Source of the DNA: Zymogenus sp964542895
GTDB lineage: Bacteria > Desulfobacterota > Zymogenia > Zymogenales > Zymogenaceae
Assembly (NCBI GenBank): GCA_964542895.1
Contig: CAZIWT010000050.1
Coordinates: 1-24,014, forward strand
Reading direction: 5' to 3'
DNA: 24,014 nt
Position numbers and translations under genes: made by a program. Numbering within the stretch: position 1 is the stretch's first letter; the number at the start of each line of letters is the position of its first letter. The notes under the pieces were generated by a model. That model searched no databases and was not told where the DNA came from. It was given only the letters and a program-made list of their open reading frames with translations. Shown here in pieces: positions 1 through 6,771 of the stretch.

Positions 1-231
1 CGCTGGATTCATGGGCAAGGTGGGTGACGATGCCTTCGGCCACTTCTTGGCCCGCTTTTCATATTCGTCTTCCGTGTAGTTCTTTGCAAAATCATGTTCG
101 GGCCTTTTCTCCAGAAGATAATCAACATTTCCATATTTCAGGATCGTTCTCATCCCATTAGTTCCCATTATCTCCTCAATAGCATCAAGAAGCACCCTCA
201 TTGCTATATTAGTAACAGTCTTCTCAGCCAC
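1..231 (-). CDS. N-terminal part of a protein resembling V4R-domain proteins (cut by window edge)
   Basis: An open minus-strand frame of 77 codons runs from a GTG at 231 to the window edge with no stop. The GTG is preceded by AGAGGG at a usual distance, and an in-frame TGA lies two codons upstream, so the start is well fixed; the next in-frame ATG is codon 11. The visible part reads as an amphipathic helix (residues 10-25, with LLDAIEEIMG) followed by NGMRTILKYGN, a pattern I associate with the N-terminus of V4R / 4-vinyl-reductase-like hydrocarbon-binding proteins, where an 'AIEEVxGxNGxxAxL' stretch opens the domain. The part after residue 45 is charged and I do not recognise it. A four-codon open frame with a strong ribosome site precedes the gene. 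The family call is tentative because the diagnostic domain is outside the window. Confidence 0.5.
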   Translation of the reverse strand, partial: MAEKTVTNIAMRVLLDAIEEIMGTNGMRTILKYGNVDYLLEKRPEHDFAKNYTEDEYEKRAKKWPKASSPTLPMNPA

Positions 232-554
232 TTTTCAACCCTCTATCAGATGTTAAACATTTACAGTCCTCCGGATCATATTAAAAAAAACATGATCTTC
301 CTGCTGTTAATATGTTATCAAAATTGTAGAAAATAATCAAACAATTAACTCGGTATCATGATATTTTCTATTTCAAAAAGTGCTTAAATCTGTTATCTTT
401 TCCCTTGTGTAAGTTTTTAGCAGTTTCTTTTAAACGCTCTTTTAACCTAACATCAAGAAAAGGTATACATACTACATCTTTTTAACATTTTTGCGGGCAT
501 TAAAACTAAACCTGTAAGTTGAATTCACTTCTATAATTTTTTTTCTGGTAGACT
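232..554. other. AT-rich divergent spacer
   Basis: A 323-nt gene-free stretch lies between the minus-strand partial gene and the plus-strand flavoprotein. It holds the short leader frame described at 246-260, and a near-perfect inverted repeat at 274-297 (GATCAT... ATGATC with an A/T-only loop) that could be an operator. On the plus side TATACA at 464-469 could be a -10 box for the flavoprotein gene, but I see no convincing -35 box. No credible protein is encoded; the 80-codon plus-strand frame through 94-336 is antisense to the partial gene and has no family resemblance. Confidence 0.5.
246..260 (-). other. Four-codon open frame with strong ribosome site ahead of the partial gene
   Basis: On the minus strand a perfect GGAGG (268-272) sits 7 nt before ATG TTT AAC ATC TGA. 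Its stop is 14 nt before the GTG of the following gene. It could be a minimal leader peptide that couples or dampens translation of that gene, or simply a chance ATG after a Shine-Dalgarno-like run. Nothing else supports it being translated. Confidence 0.25.
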
Positions 555-2387
555 ATGGGAAACTTGAATCCACACGACAGGGAGATAAAGACCGACGTCC
601 TGGCCGTGGGGGGCGGTGGGGCGGGGGTGACCGCGGCGATCTCGGCCTTTCGCCTCCTCGATGGGAAGGGTAAGGTGACCATCGCTTCGAAGGGGCCCGT
701 CGGGCGCTCCGGAAACACCATCATCGCCGCCGCCGGGATCTCCATGGACGGCGAGTCCGCAGGGACTTACGGATACGACGCGGACGAATCCTTTACAAAG
801 GAGGTCTGGTTCGATGAGATCGTGAGACAAGGCTTTCACCTTTCGGACCAGAGGATCGTGGAGCGGTTCGTGGAGAGTGCCGCCCCGAGGGTAAAGGAGC
901 TCTTAGAGTGGGGCGAGAGGGCGGGGGAGTACTTCCACTTCGTAAGGCCGGCCGGCTTCTTTACATCGGGTAAGGCGGTGGGCTCGGCGTTAAGGCAGGG
1001 GCTAAAGGAGCACCCCGGGATCGAAATTGTCGAGGATGTCATCATAACGGACATCCTGACCGATGACGGCAGATGCGTAGGGGCAATAGGGATCGATGTC
1101 TACTCGGGGGAGGTGATCCTGTTTAAGGCGAAGGCTGTGATCCTGGGGACGGGCGGATTTCAGCCCTTCTCGTTCAAGTGCACGGCCTCCGACATGACCG
1201 GGGACGGAATAGGAATCGCATTGAGGGCGGGGCTTCCGGTCGCCGACATGGAGTTTCCCCTCTGTATCCCGGGCGTCTGCATCACTCCGGCGTCAAGACG
1301 CGGCTCGATATTTACCGGGATCTACAGCATGGTCTCGGAGACGGTCCCGGGGATGATCCCGCCGAAGACGACCAACGGGAGGGGGGACCTATTTTCTGCG
1401 ATAATCCCGAAGCCGCTTATCGAGATCGCCAAGACGACCGGGTGGATAAAGCTGATATACGCCTACTACTGGTGGAGAGAGGTCTCCGAGGGGAGGGGAA
1501 GCCCCGGCGGCGGGGTCTATTTCTCTTTCAAGGATGTCAATATCGACGACTTCGATAAGGGCTTCGAGACGCTGTCGGGCATGCTCTCCCTATGGTACAA
1601 GGCGCCCATGACGTATCAGGGGGAGGATATATCCATCTTCAGGGATGAGGTGGTCGGCGGAAGAGACTGGGAGGTGGGCCTCGGCCACGAATACAGCAAC
1701 GGTGGGATAGTCGTGGACGAAAACGGGGGTACCTCCCTTCCCGGCCTCTACGCGGCGGGGGAGGCGAGCAGCGGCTGCTTCGGGGCCTACAGGGGCAACC
1801 GGGCGCTGGTGGAGATGATCGTCCAGGGGCACGCCTCCGGGGAGCACGCGGCGGCCTACGTCGGGGAGGCCGGGGAGTTGAATATCGATGAGGGGCAGAT
1901 AGAGAAACATGTCGGGAGGATAACAAAATATATCGACCGGAAAAAGGGCGTAAGCCCCGCATCGGTCAGGAAGAGGCTCGAATCGACGGCCGACGGGGGA
2001 TTCGGTTTTTTGAGGGACGAAAAGGGAATCTTAAAGGCGATGGCCGAATTGGAGAAAATCAAGGGGGAGATGCTCCCGGAGATGGCAACAACGTCGAAGT
2101 CGAGAGTATACAACCCCGAGTGGATGGAGGCGCTGGCTGTGGAGAACCTCGCCCTTTGTCTCGAGGCGGGATTTGCCGCCGCCGGGATGCGAAGGGAGAG
2201 CCGGGGAACCCACATCAGGAGCGACCACCCGAAGGTAGATAACGACAACTTCCTCGTGAGGATTTTTCACCTCCTCGAAGGGGGGAAGCTCATGCAATCG
2301 CTTGAGAAGCCGATTACGACGAAGATCGAGCCGCCGAAGGGAAGCGTCGAGAGCGTAATGGAGCATATCCTCTCTTGTCTGAAGTAG
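555..2387 (+). CDS. FAD-dependent oxidoreductase of the fumarate reductase/succinate dehydrogenase flavoprotein family
   Basis: A 610-residue soluble flavoprotein. Near the N-terminus lies the dinucleotide-binding fold with the glycine signature G19-x-G21-x-x-G24, followed by VGRSGNTIIAAAG, the FAD-contacting segment of the FrdA/SdhA/NadB/AprA superfamily. The middle has ILGTGGFQP, and the C-terminal half of the FAD domain has SLPGLYAAGEASSG and GAYRGNRALVE. The histidine that binds FAD covalently in FrdA/SdhA is replaced in the RSGNT segment, so FAD is probably non-covalent. The HPTG-type motif of fumarate reductases is missing (here MEFPLCIPGV), and the usual HGANR is FGAYR, so dicarboxylate chemistry cannot be assumed. 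A RGTHIRSD motif near residue 560 is kept. The start follows directly on an in-frame TAG at 549-551; the ribosome site is weak. It probably works with the ferredoxin-like protein encoded 60 nt downstream. Substrate unknown. Confidence 0.85.
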   Translation: MGNLNPHDREIKTDVLAVGGGGAGVTAAISAFRLLDGKGKVTIASKGPVGRSGNTIIAAAGISMDGESAGTYGYDADESFTKEVWFDEIVRQGFHLSDQRIVERFVESAAPRVKELLEWGERAGEYFHFVRPAGFFTSGKAVGSALRQGLKEHPGIEIVEDVIITDILTDDGRCVGAIGIDVYSGEVILFKAKAVILGTGGFQPFSFKCTASDMTGDGIGIALRAGLPVADMEFPLCIPGVCITPASRRGSIFTGIYSMVSETVPGMIPPKTTNGRGDLFSAIIPKPLIEIAKTTGWIKLIYAYYWWREVSEGRGSPGGGVYFSFKDVNIDDFDKGFETLSGMLSLWYKAPMTYQGEDISIFRDEVVGGRDWEVGLGHEYSNGGIVVDENGGTSLPGLYAAGEASSGCFGAYRGNRALVEMIVQGHASGEHAAAYVGEAGELNIDEGQIEKHVGRITKYIDRKKGVSPASVRKRLESTADGGFGFLRDEKGILKAMAELEKIKGEMLPEMATTSKSRVYNPEWMEALAVENLALCLEAGFAAAGMRRESRGTHIRSDHPKVDNDNFLVRIFHLLEGGKLMQSLEKPITTKIEPPKGSVESVMEHILSCLK

Positions 2388-2447
2388 GCCGCCGGCCGAT
2401 TTGATCTTAATATATCCGTTTCAAATTGTTTTTTGGAGAAAGACTAC

Positions 2448-2762
2448 ATGTCAAGAAAGGTCAAAATATTCAGATACGACAATGCCGTGGACAAGGAGGG
2501 GAGATACGAGGAGTTCGAGATCGACGGGACCTCCGATATGAGCGTTATGGACGCCCTGAATTACATCTACTACAACATCGATCCGAGCCTGGGCTTCTAC
2601 GGCCACAGCCGCTGCGGACACGGCGTCTGCGCCAGATGCGCGGTCTCTGTAAACGGGAAAAACTCCATCGCCTGCGTCACTCCCCTCCCCGAGGGGGAGG
2701 AGATCATCATCGAGCCCGTCAGCAAGGATAGGGTCCTAAAAGACCTCGTCACCAAGAAGTGA
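2448..2762 (+). CDS. Stand-alone [2Fe-2S] protein resembling the N-terminal domain of FrdB/SdhB
   Basis: A 104-residue plant-type ferredoxin fold. The cluster loop is visible as RCGHGVCARC (C-x4-C-x2-C) with the fourth cysteine in SIACVTPL, the arrangement seen in the N-terminal domain of succinate dehydrogenase/fumarate reductase iron-sulfur subunits. The C-terminal half that carries the [4Fe-4S] and [3Fe-4S] clusters in those subunits is absent, because the protein stops at residue 104. The ATG at 2448 is chosen over an in-frame TTG at 2433 because GGAG at 2435-2438 lies 9 nt before the ATG and would fall inside the longer version. It sits 60 nt after the flavoprotein stop on the same strand and is its likely electron partner. 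No cytochrome b or membrane anchor gene follows, so the pair is probably cytoplasmic or docks on something encoded elsewhere. Confidence 0.85.
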   Translation: MSRKVKIFRYDNAVDKEGRYEEFEIDGTSDMSVMDALNYIYYNIDPSLGFYGHSRCGHGVCARCAVSVNGKNSIACVTPLPEGEEIIIEPVSKDRVLKDLVTKK

Positions 2763-2941
2763 CCCCTGTCGCCAAGGGCGAAAACAACGTCAAGGATTCT
2801 CTATCCTCGCTTGGTTATACCGGGACAGCGGTTAACCACTCCTATATTATATTTTATATTTTTTGGCCATAAACAAATGGTCCACGGCAAATCATCCATA
2901 TCAGACAAACTAATAATATCTCCACTTATTCCCAAGATCTA

Positions 2942-2950
2942 TGGTATACT
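2942..2950 (+). promoter_or_regulatory. Candidate extended -10 promoter
   Basis: TGG followed by TATACT forms an extended -10 element (TGn-TATACT) 42 nt ahead of the ATG at 2993. There is no good -35 box at the matching position (CCACTT), which extended -10 promoters can tolerate. The region before it is AT-rich. It would give the unknown repeat protein its own transcript. Confidence 0.4.
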
Positions 2951-2992
2951 AAAACAGTAATAAAATAGACTCCGTTGAGGAAAGGGGGAATA

Positions 2993-3682
2993 ATGGCAAA
3001 AAAGGGTAAAGGCGGGGACAAAAAGACGGGACGGGGAGAAAAGGTGAGCTCCACTGACGACTACAACGAGGGGATGGAGCTGTTGGACAAGGCGCTGAAT
3101 GAGCTGTCGGGCGGGAAAAAGGGAGACGCAAGGGAGGCGCTCACCAAGGCCTGCGATAAATTCGAGGCGGCCGCAGGCAAGAAGGGTTTTTTCCCGGAGG
3201 CCCACTATAAATGGGGAGAGGCCCTGAAAAATATCGCCGAGATCGATAACGACGAGGCTCTTTTTGAAGAGGCGATAGAAAAATATATGGCATCGGGACT
3301 CCAGTTTATCGTTGACGGCAAGATCATGGAAAGGCCCTTTATCGACGCCCATAACATCGGCCCGAAGGACAAGAGACACAAAATGATCTTTGCACTCTAC
3401 ATCCTCACCATTCAGGTCATAAAGGGAAAGGTTATGGACAACAACGAGACAGCCCTCCTGCACGATATCCGCGCCACCTTCACATCCCCCCCCGTTATTC
3501 TCACGCTGGTGGACACGCTCGTCTCAAAGAAAAAAGAGAGACAGTCGATCAAAGAGAACGACGATCTTATCTCCATCGCCACAAAGATATTGATAAACGT
3601 GTTGATCGACAATGAAGTGGCAAAGCCGAAGGGCCCGGAGGGCAAAACCGGCGACAGTACGGACTCCAAGAAGCTGAACTGA
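2993..3682 (+). CDS. Soluble helical, TPR-like protein of unknown function
   Basis: A 229-residue hydrophilic protein with no signal peptide and no membrane segment. Residues 1-20 are lysine- and glycine-rich and look disordered. Residues 22-110 read as helix pairs typical of tetratricopeptide-like folds (YNEGMELLDKALNEL, REALTKACDKFEAAA, EAHYKWGEALKNIAE, ALFEEAIEKYMASG), and the C-terminus is again charged and low in complexity. I cannot name the family. The ATG at 2993 is chosen over a TTG at 2975 because a GGGGG run sits just before it and the earlier start would use up the ribosome site. It stands alone, with an extended -10 promoter in front and a long gene-free spacer behind. A scaffold or protein-interaction role is the most that can be inferred. 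Confidence 0.75.
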   Translation: MAKKGKGGDKKTGRGEKVSSTDDYNEGMELLDKALNELSGGKKGDAREALTKACDKFEAAAGKKGFFPEAHYKWGEALKNIAEIDNDEALFEEAIEKYMASGLQFIVDGKIMERPFIDAHNIGPKDKRHKMIFALYILTIQVIKGKVMDNNETALLHDIRATFTSPPVILTLVDTLVSKKKERQSIKENDDLISIATKILINVLIDNEVAKPKGPEGKTGDSTDSKKLN

Positions 3683-4297
3683 CGACCTTTTATTCCCTCG
3701 ATATCGATATCAAGATATCAGACCTTAATCAATCTGCCTATCCCGATAGTCGGACCGCAAGACCAGTCGATTAAATCCGAAATATGATTTGTGCGGTCGA
3801 CCCATTCCAAGTCGAGCCGGGCGCTCCGTCCAAGGCCGCCGGAGAAACAAACCCTCGCCCTGAAATGGAGCGGTTCAATCGAAAAACGATTTTTACTGCT
3901 TCAACCAGCGGCTTTGCACGAAGGTACAAAGCTGTTCTCCATCGAGAGCGCGCCGCCGCCCACCCGCAGAGTTTCGGCCGCCGCCGAACAACGAAGGGGT
4001 AGTAGGCGCCAAAAGACCTTTTAATATTATTCAGGGGAAAATGACCGGACGGGGGAAAACCCCAGGCTGAAACCCTTCAACAAAATCGGTGTGGATCGGC
4101 CCCCGTGAGATGGGGGCGACTACAATTCCTTCACTCCCATACCCTCCCGCTCCTTCTTTCGAGCATATCTATTTTACGCGGATTTTCTCGGACGCATCGA
4201 GATCGCGGCCGACTCAGAAGTCATATCAATCGACGGACGGCCACGCAATCAGTCAAGGCCCGTTTCCAAAAAAAGGAGTGCGAGACAGGCTACTATA
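3683..4297. other. Long gene-free spacer between convergent genes
   Basis: A 615-nt stretch lies between the convergent repeat protein and phosphohydrolase genes. Two overlapping plus-strand frames (3784-4002 and 3791-4024) lack a ribosome site and resemble no protein; they are probably not genes. It holds three GATATC copies at 3700-3719, a small hairpin GGGG-AAAA-CCCC at 4052-4063, and a hairpin GCCCCC/GGGGGC at 4099-4117 without a U-tract. The central part (about 3800-4010) is GC-rich and unlike the AT-rich spacers elsewhere, so it may be a decayed gene, a dispersed intergenic repeat, or an unrecognised RNA. Confidence 0.4.
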
Positions 4298-6283
4298 CTA
4301 TATGAGAGACTTGCCGCGGATCGACCCTTCCGGCTTTATCCCGACCGCCTTGAGCACGGTGGGGGCCACGTCCATCCCCCTCGGGCTTTTTCCCTTGATC
4401 TTCGCGTTCGAGAAGAGGATGCCCGGGACTATGTTGGGATCGACTATATGGTCTCCGCTCCACTTCTTGTTATTCAACGCAACAAGCCCCCTCGGGGTCC
4501 CGCCTATCGCCGTCTGCCAGCTCATCCTGTAGCCGGACTCGAAGCCTACGATTAGATCGGGTGAGTCCTCGATATATTTCTTGGAGTATATATCGCTTGC
4601 CTCGTAGATGTTTCTGAAAATCCGCCCGCCCGTCTCCGGGTCGACCGCCTTGAGAAGCTCCGCCCTCATCTTTTCCCTCAGCTTTTTCGCCTCCCCCACC
4701 TCGACAATCCCGCTAGACTCCCTCCCCTTCAGGTTCAGGTAGATGCTCGAAAAGCCGAGTGAGTAGGCCTTGGTCTTCTTCCAGTCCACGCCCCTGAAGA
4801 GCGCCCCCCCGTCCCGGTCGTCCGGGTCCGGCTCGGATTTGAGTGTCATCAATCCGTTTTCGACAAGCCAGCGGTTTACGTGGAAGCTCTTCCTGAAACT
4901 CGTAAAGCCGTGGTCGGAGCAAACGACAAGCAGGGTCTTATCGTCCACGTGGCCGGAGACCACCTCGCCGAGGATCTTGTCCGCCCTCTTGTAATAGTCC
5001 CGGATGATGCCCCCGTATCTCGCCTCCCCCTCCTTCGTGTAAAGGGGGTGCTCCTTGTCCAGAAACCGCCAGAACATGTGCTGTATCCTGTCGGTGGTGT
5101 CGATAACGAAGGAGAAGACCCCCTCCTTGAAATTGCCGAGGCCGTAGTCCAGCATCTTCTCCCTCTCCACCATGATGTCGTCACACATGGAGATGAAGGC
5201 GTCGTCGTCGAGCACATCCTCGTTCACCGGCTTCGTGTCCTCCGGGATGCCGAGGGTGTGGTAGGGTCCCCCTATGTTCTTTGCTATCTCGGCCGCGTAA
5301 TCGTCCGTGCGGGAGATAACGAAGCAGGGATCCTGGGGATTCACCTGAAGCGGCGTAAGATAGACGCCGGTCTCCGGCTCCGCGCTAACAATGTAAAAGC
5401 GACCTATCCCTGAGACCTTCTTCAGGGCGCCCCCCGAAAACTCCATCGGAATCCACTCCGTCCACTCCCCGACCGGGGCCTCCACCCTCTTCCCGGATAC
5501 CTCGAGGATCAGCCTGTTCCCTCCCTCCCTGATAATCTTGAGGGGTATCGTGGAATCCTTTGTGCCGGTGAGGCCGGCGACCGAAGGCCCGACGATCTTC
5601 GTCTCCGCCACCCGCTTCCCTCCGCTCCCCTTGAACTTGAGCTGGACGATCTTCTCCCACCCCTCCTTCGACTTATCCGGCTCGGCGGAGGAAAAGAAGG
5701 TGTACCTCCCCAGCCCCCCCTTGATGTCCGGAACCCCGAGGCCGGCGAGAAGCTTTCCCGATCCGTTACCCGGAGGGAAGGTCATCGGCCAGCGAATGGA
5801 GCATGAGGGAATCCCAGCCTCCGAGGTGTAATCCCAGAAGAACTTCGCCAGGGAGGTTGGGTCGAACATCTTCTCCCTTATGCCGAGGACGTTCTTCCGA
5901 TTGATCTTCAACACCCCGAGGTCCGGCATGTAGTTTTTCGGGTTTCTCACGATAAAATCGAAGACCCCGTGACCGCCTGCGTCCGCTCCCGTCCCGATGT
6001 TGCTCCAGGACACGGGGCTCTGGGGTGGGTTGGACGTGGCAAGCCGCGAATAGGAGCCGGTCTGAGACAGTCTCTTGAAGTTGGGCAGATCGCCCTCCAA
6101 AATGAATCTATCTATCAGGTTCGGGTCAATCCCGTCGATACCCAGAACAATCACTCTGTCATACATCTTTTTTCCCCACGATAACTTGAGCCCCCCGTCA
6201 CACCCGGAATAGAGAGGGAATGACGACAGGGTCAGGGCGGAAGCAAAATAGGACAGACCCTTTAAAAAGTCTCTTCTATCCAC
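4298..6283 (-). CDS. Tat-exported AlkP-superfamily phosphohydrolase/phosphodiesterase
   Basis: A 661-residue protein of the predicted phosphohydrolase/phosphomutase branch of the alkaline phosphatase superfamily (type I phosphodiesterase/nucleotide pyrophosphatase fold). The N-terminus MDRRDFLKGL plus a hydrophobic stretch is a twin-arginine signal; a cysteine at residue 28 follows a poor lipobox, so lipid anchoring is only possible. Metal-site motifs are visible: VLGIDGID (D50, D53), the nucleophile loop NPPQSPVSWSN (about residues 85-95) leading into TGADAGGHGVFDF, and SDHGFTSF with a following histidine in the C-terminal half. The GTG start is supported by GGAG 8 nt upstream. It begins 2 nt after the stop of the small membrane protein gene, so the two are cotranscribed. 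The substrate is not evident; phosphodiesters of lipids, glycans or nucleotides are all possible in the periplasm. Confidence 0.85.
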   Translation of the reverse strand: MDRRDFLKGLSYFASALTLSSFPLYSGCDGGLKLSWGKKMYDRVIVLGIDGIDPNLIDRFILEGDLPNFKRLSQTGSYSRLATSNPPQSPVSWSNIGTGADAGGHGVFDFIVRNPKNYMPDLGVLKINRKNVLGIREKMFDPTSLAKFFWDYTSEAGIPSCSIRWPMTFPPGNGSGKLLAGLGVPDIKGGLGRYTFFSSAEPDKSKEGWEKIVQLKFKGSGGKRVAETKIVGPSVAGLTGTKDSTIPLKIIREGGNRLILEVSGKRVEAPVGEWTEWIPMEFSGGALKKVSGIGRFYIVSAEPETGVYLTPLQVNPQDPCFVISRTDDYAAEIAKNIGGPYHTLGIPEDTKPVNEDVLDDDAFISMCDDIMVEREKMLDYGLGNFKEGVFSFVIDTTDRIQHMFWRFLDKEHPLYTKEGEARYGGIIRDYYKRADKILGEVVSGHVDDKTLLVVCSDHGFTSFRKSFHVNRWLVENGLMTLKSEPDPDDRDGGALFRGVDWKKTKAYSLGFSSIYLNLKGRESSGIVEVGEAKKLREKMRAELLKAVDPETGGRIFRNIYEASDIYSKKYIEDSPDLIVGFESGYRMSWQTAIGGTPRGLVALNNKKWSGDHIVDPNIVPGILFSNAKIKGKSPRGMDVAPTVLKAVGIKPEGSIRGKSLI

Positions 6284-6285
6284 TA

Positions 6286-6549
6286 TTAAATCTCCGTTTT
6301 GTCTTTCAAGGTGCTTTCGTCTATCTCGGCCTCGATCTCGGTGTCGGCCTGATTCTTCTTAAATACCCTATTGTAGAGCATCTTGACCGGCTTTAAGGCA
6401 ATGGCGATGAACGCCGCACCGGCGGCGATCACGTAACCTACGGCGCCGAATATGACCGAGCCGGTGCCGGGATCGATATATGCCGCGGCCTCATCCGCCC
6501 CCAAGACCAAAAAAAACAGCAGTGCCGAGACCTTAACTAAAAAACGCAT
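6286..6549 (-). CDS. Small secreted/membrane protein with the YIDPGTGS motif
   Basis: An 87-residue protein with an N-terminal hydrophobic signal segment (residues 1-23, ending AAA before YID), the motif YIDPGTGSVIF directly after the presumed cleavage site, one transmembrane helix (about residues 32-52), and a basic then acidic cytoplasmic-type tail. The YIDPGTGS motif just after a signal peptide recurs in small uncharacterised membrane proteins, and I recall these beside AlkP-family phosphohydrolases, as here. A strong GGAGGGG ribosome site precedes the ATG. Its stop is 2 nt before the GTG of the phosphohydrolase gene, so it is the first gene of the pair. It may anchor, fold or activate the exported enzyme; that role is inferred from context only. 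Confidence 0.75.
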   Translation of the reverse strand: MRFLVKVSALLFFLVLGADEAAAYIDPGTGSVIFGAVGYVIAAGAAFIAIALKPVKMLYNRVFKKNQADTEIEAEIDESTLKDKTEI

Positions 6550-6688
6550 ATTCCCCTCCGTTCACGTCCCGCCGTTTTGATCCCAAGGATTTTTCAAATT
6601 AACCTATTCCCCCCATCCCCCTTCCCCTCACATTCGGCAGGCCCAAATAGATCACCAAAGAGATAAATAGAACAACACTTGACCTATT

Positions 6689-6717
6689 ATATTATCAGAG
6701 TTTCGCGGAAAAATCAA
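6689..6717 (-). promoter_or_regulatory. Candidate sigma-70 promoter for the small protein/phosphohydrolase operon
   Basis: On the minus strand TTGATT (6712-6717) and TAATAT (6689-6694) are separated by 17 nt, with TGA directly before the -10 box giving an extended -10 (TGn). It lies between the sulfatase stop and the small protein start and leaves a leader of roughly 130 nt. It would make this operon independent of the sulfatase gene upstream. Confidence 0.45.
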
Positions 6718-6771
6718 GCCCAAACTCCGAGCGTTCCCAAATTGCGGGCCTCGACTGTCCGGCCGCGTCTC

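Noticed and set aside
3784..4024. Two overlapping short plus-strand frames in the long spacer
   Set aside because: They have no ribosome site, a basic and proline-rich random composition, and no family match; kept only as part of the unexplained spacer.
4099..4117. Hairpin GCCCCC/GGGGGC as a terminator for the convergent genes
   Set aside because: No U-tract follows on either strand, so an intrinsic terminator call is not supported.
4089..4532. A 147-codon plus-strand frame over the end of the phosphohydrolase gene
   Set aside because: It overlaps the conserved C-terminus of the minus-strand gene, has no ribosome site, and looks like random translation.
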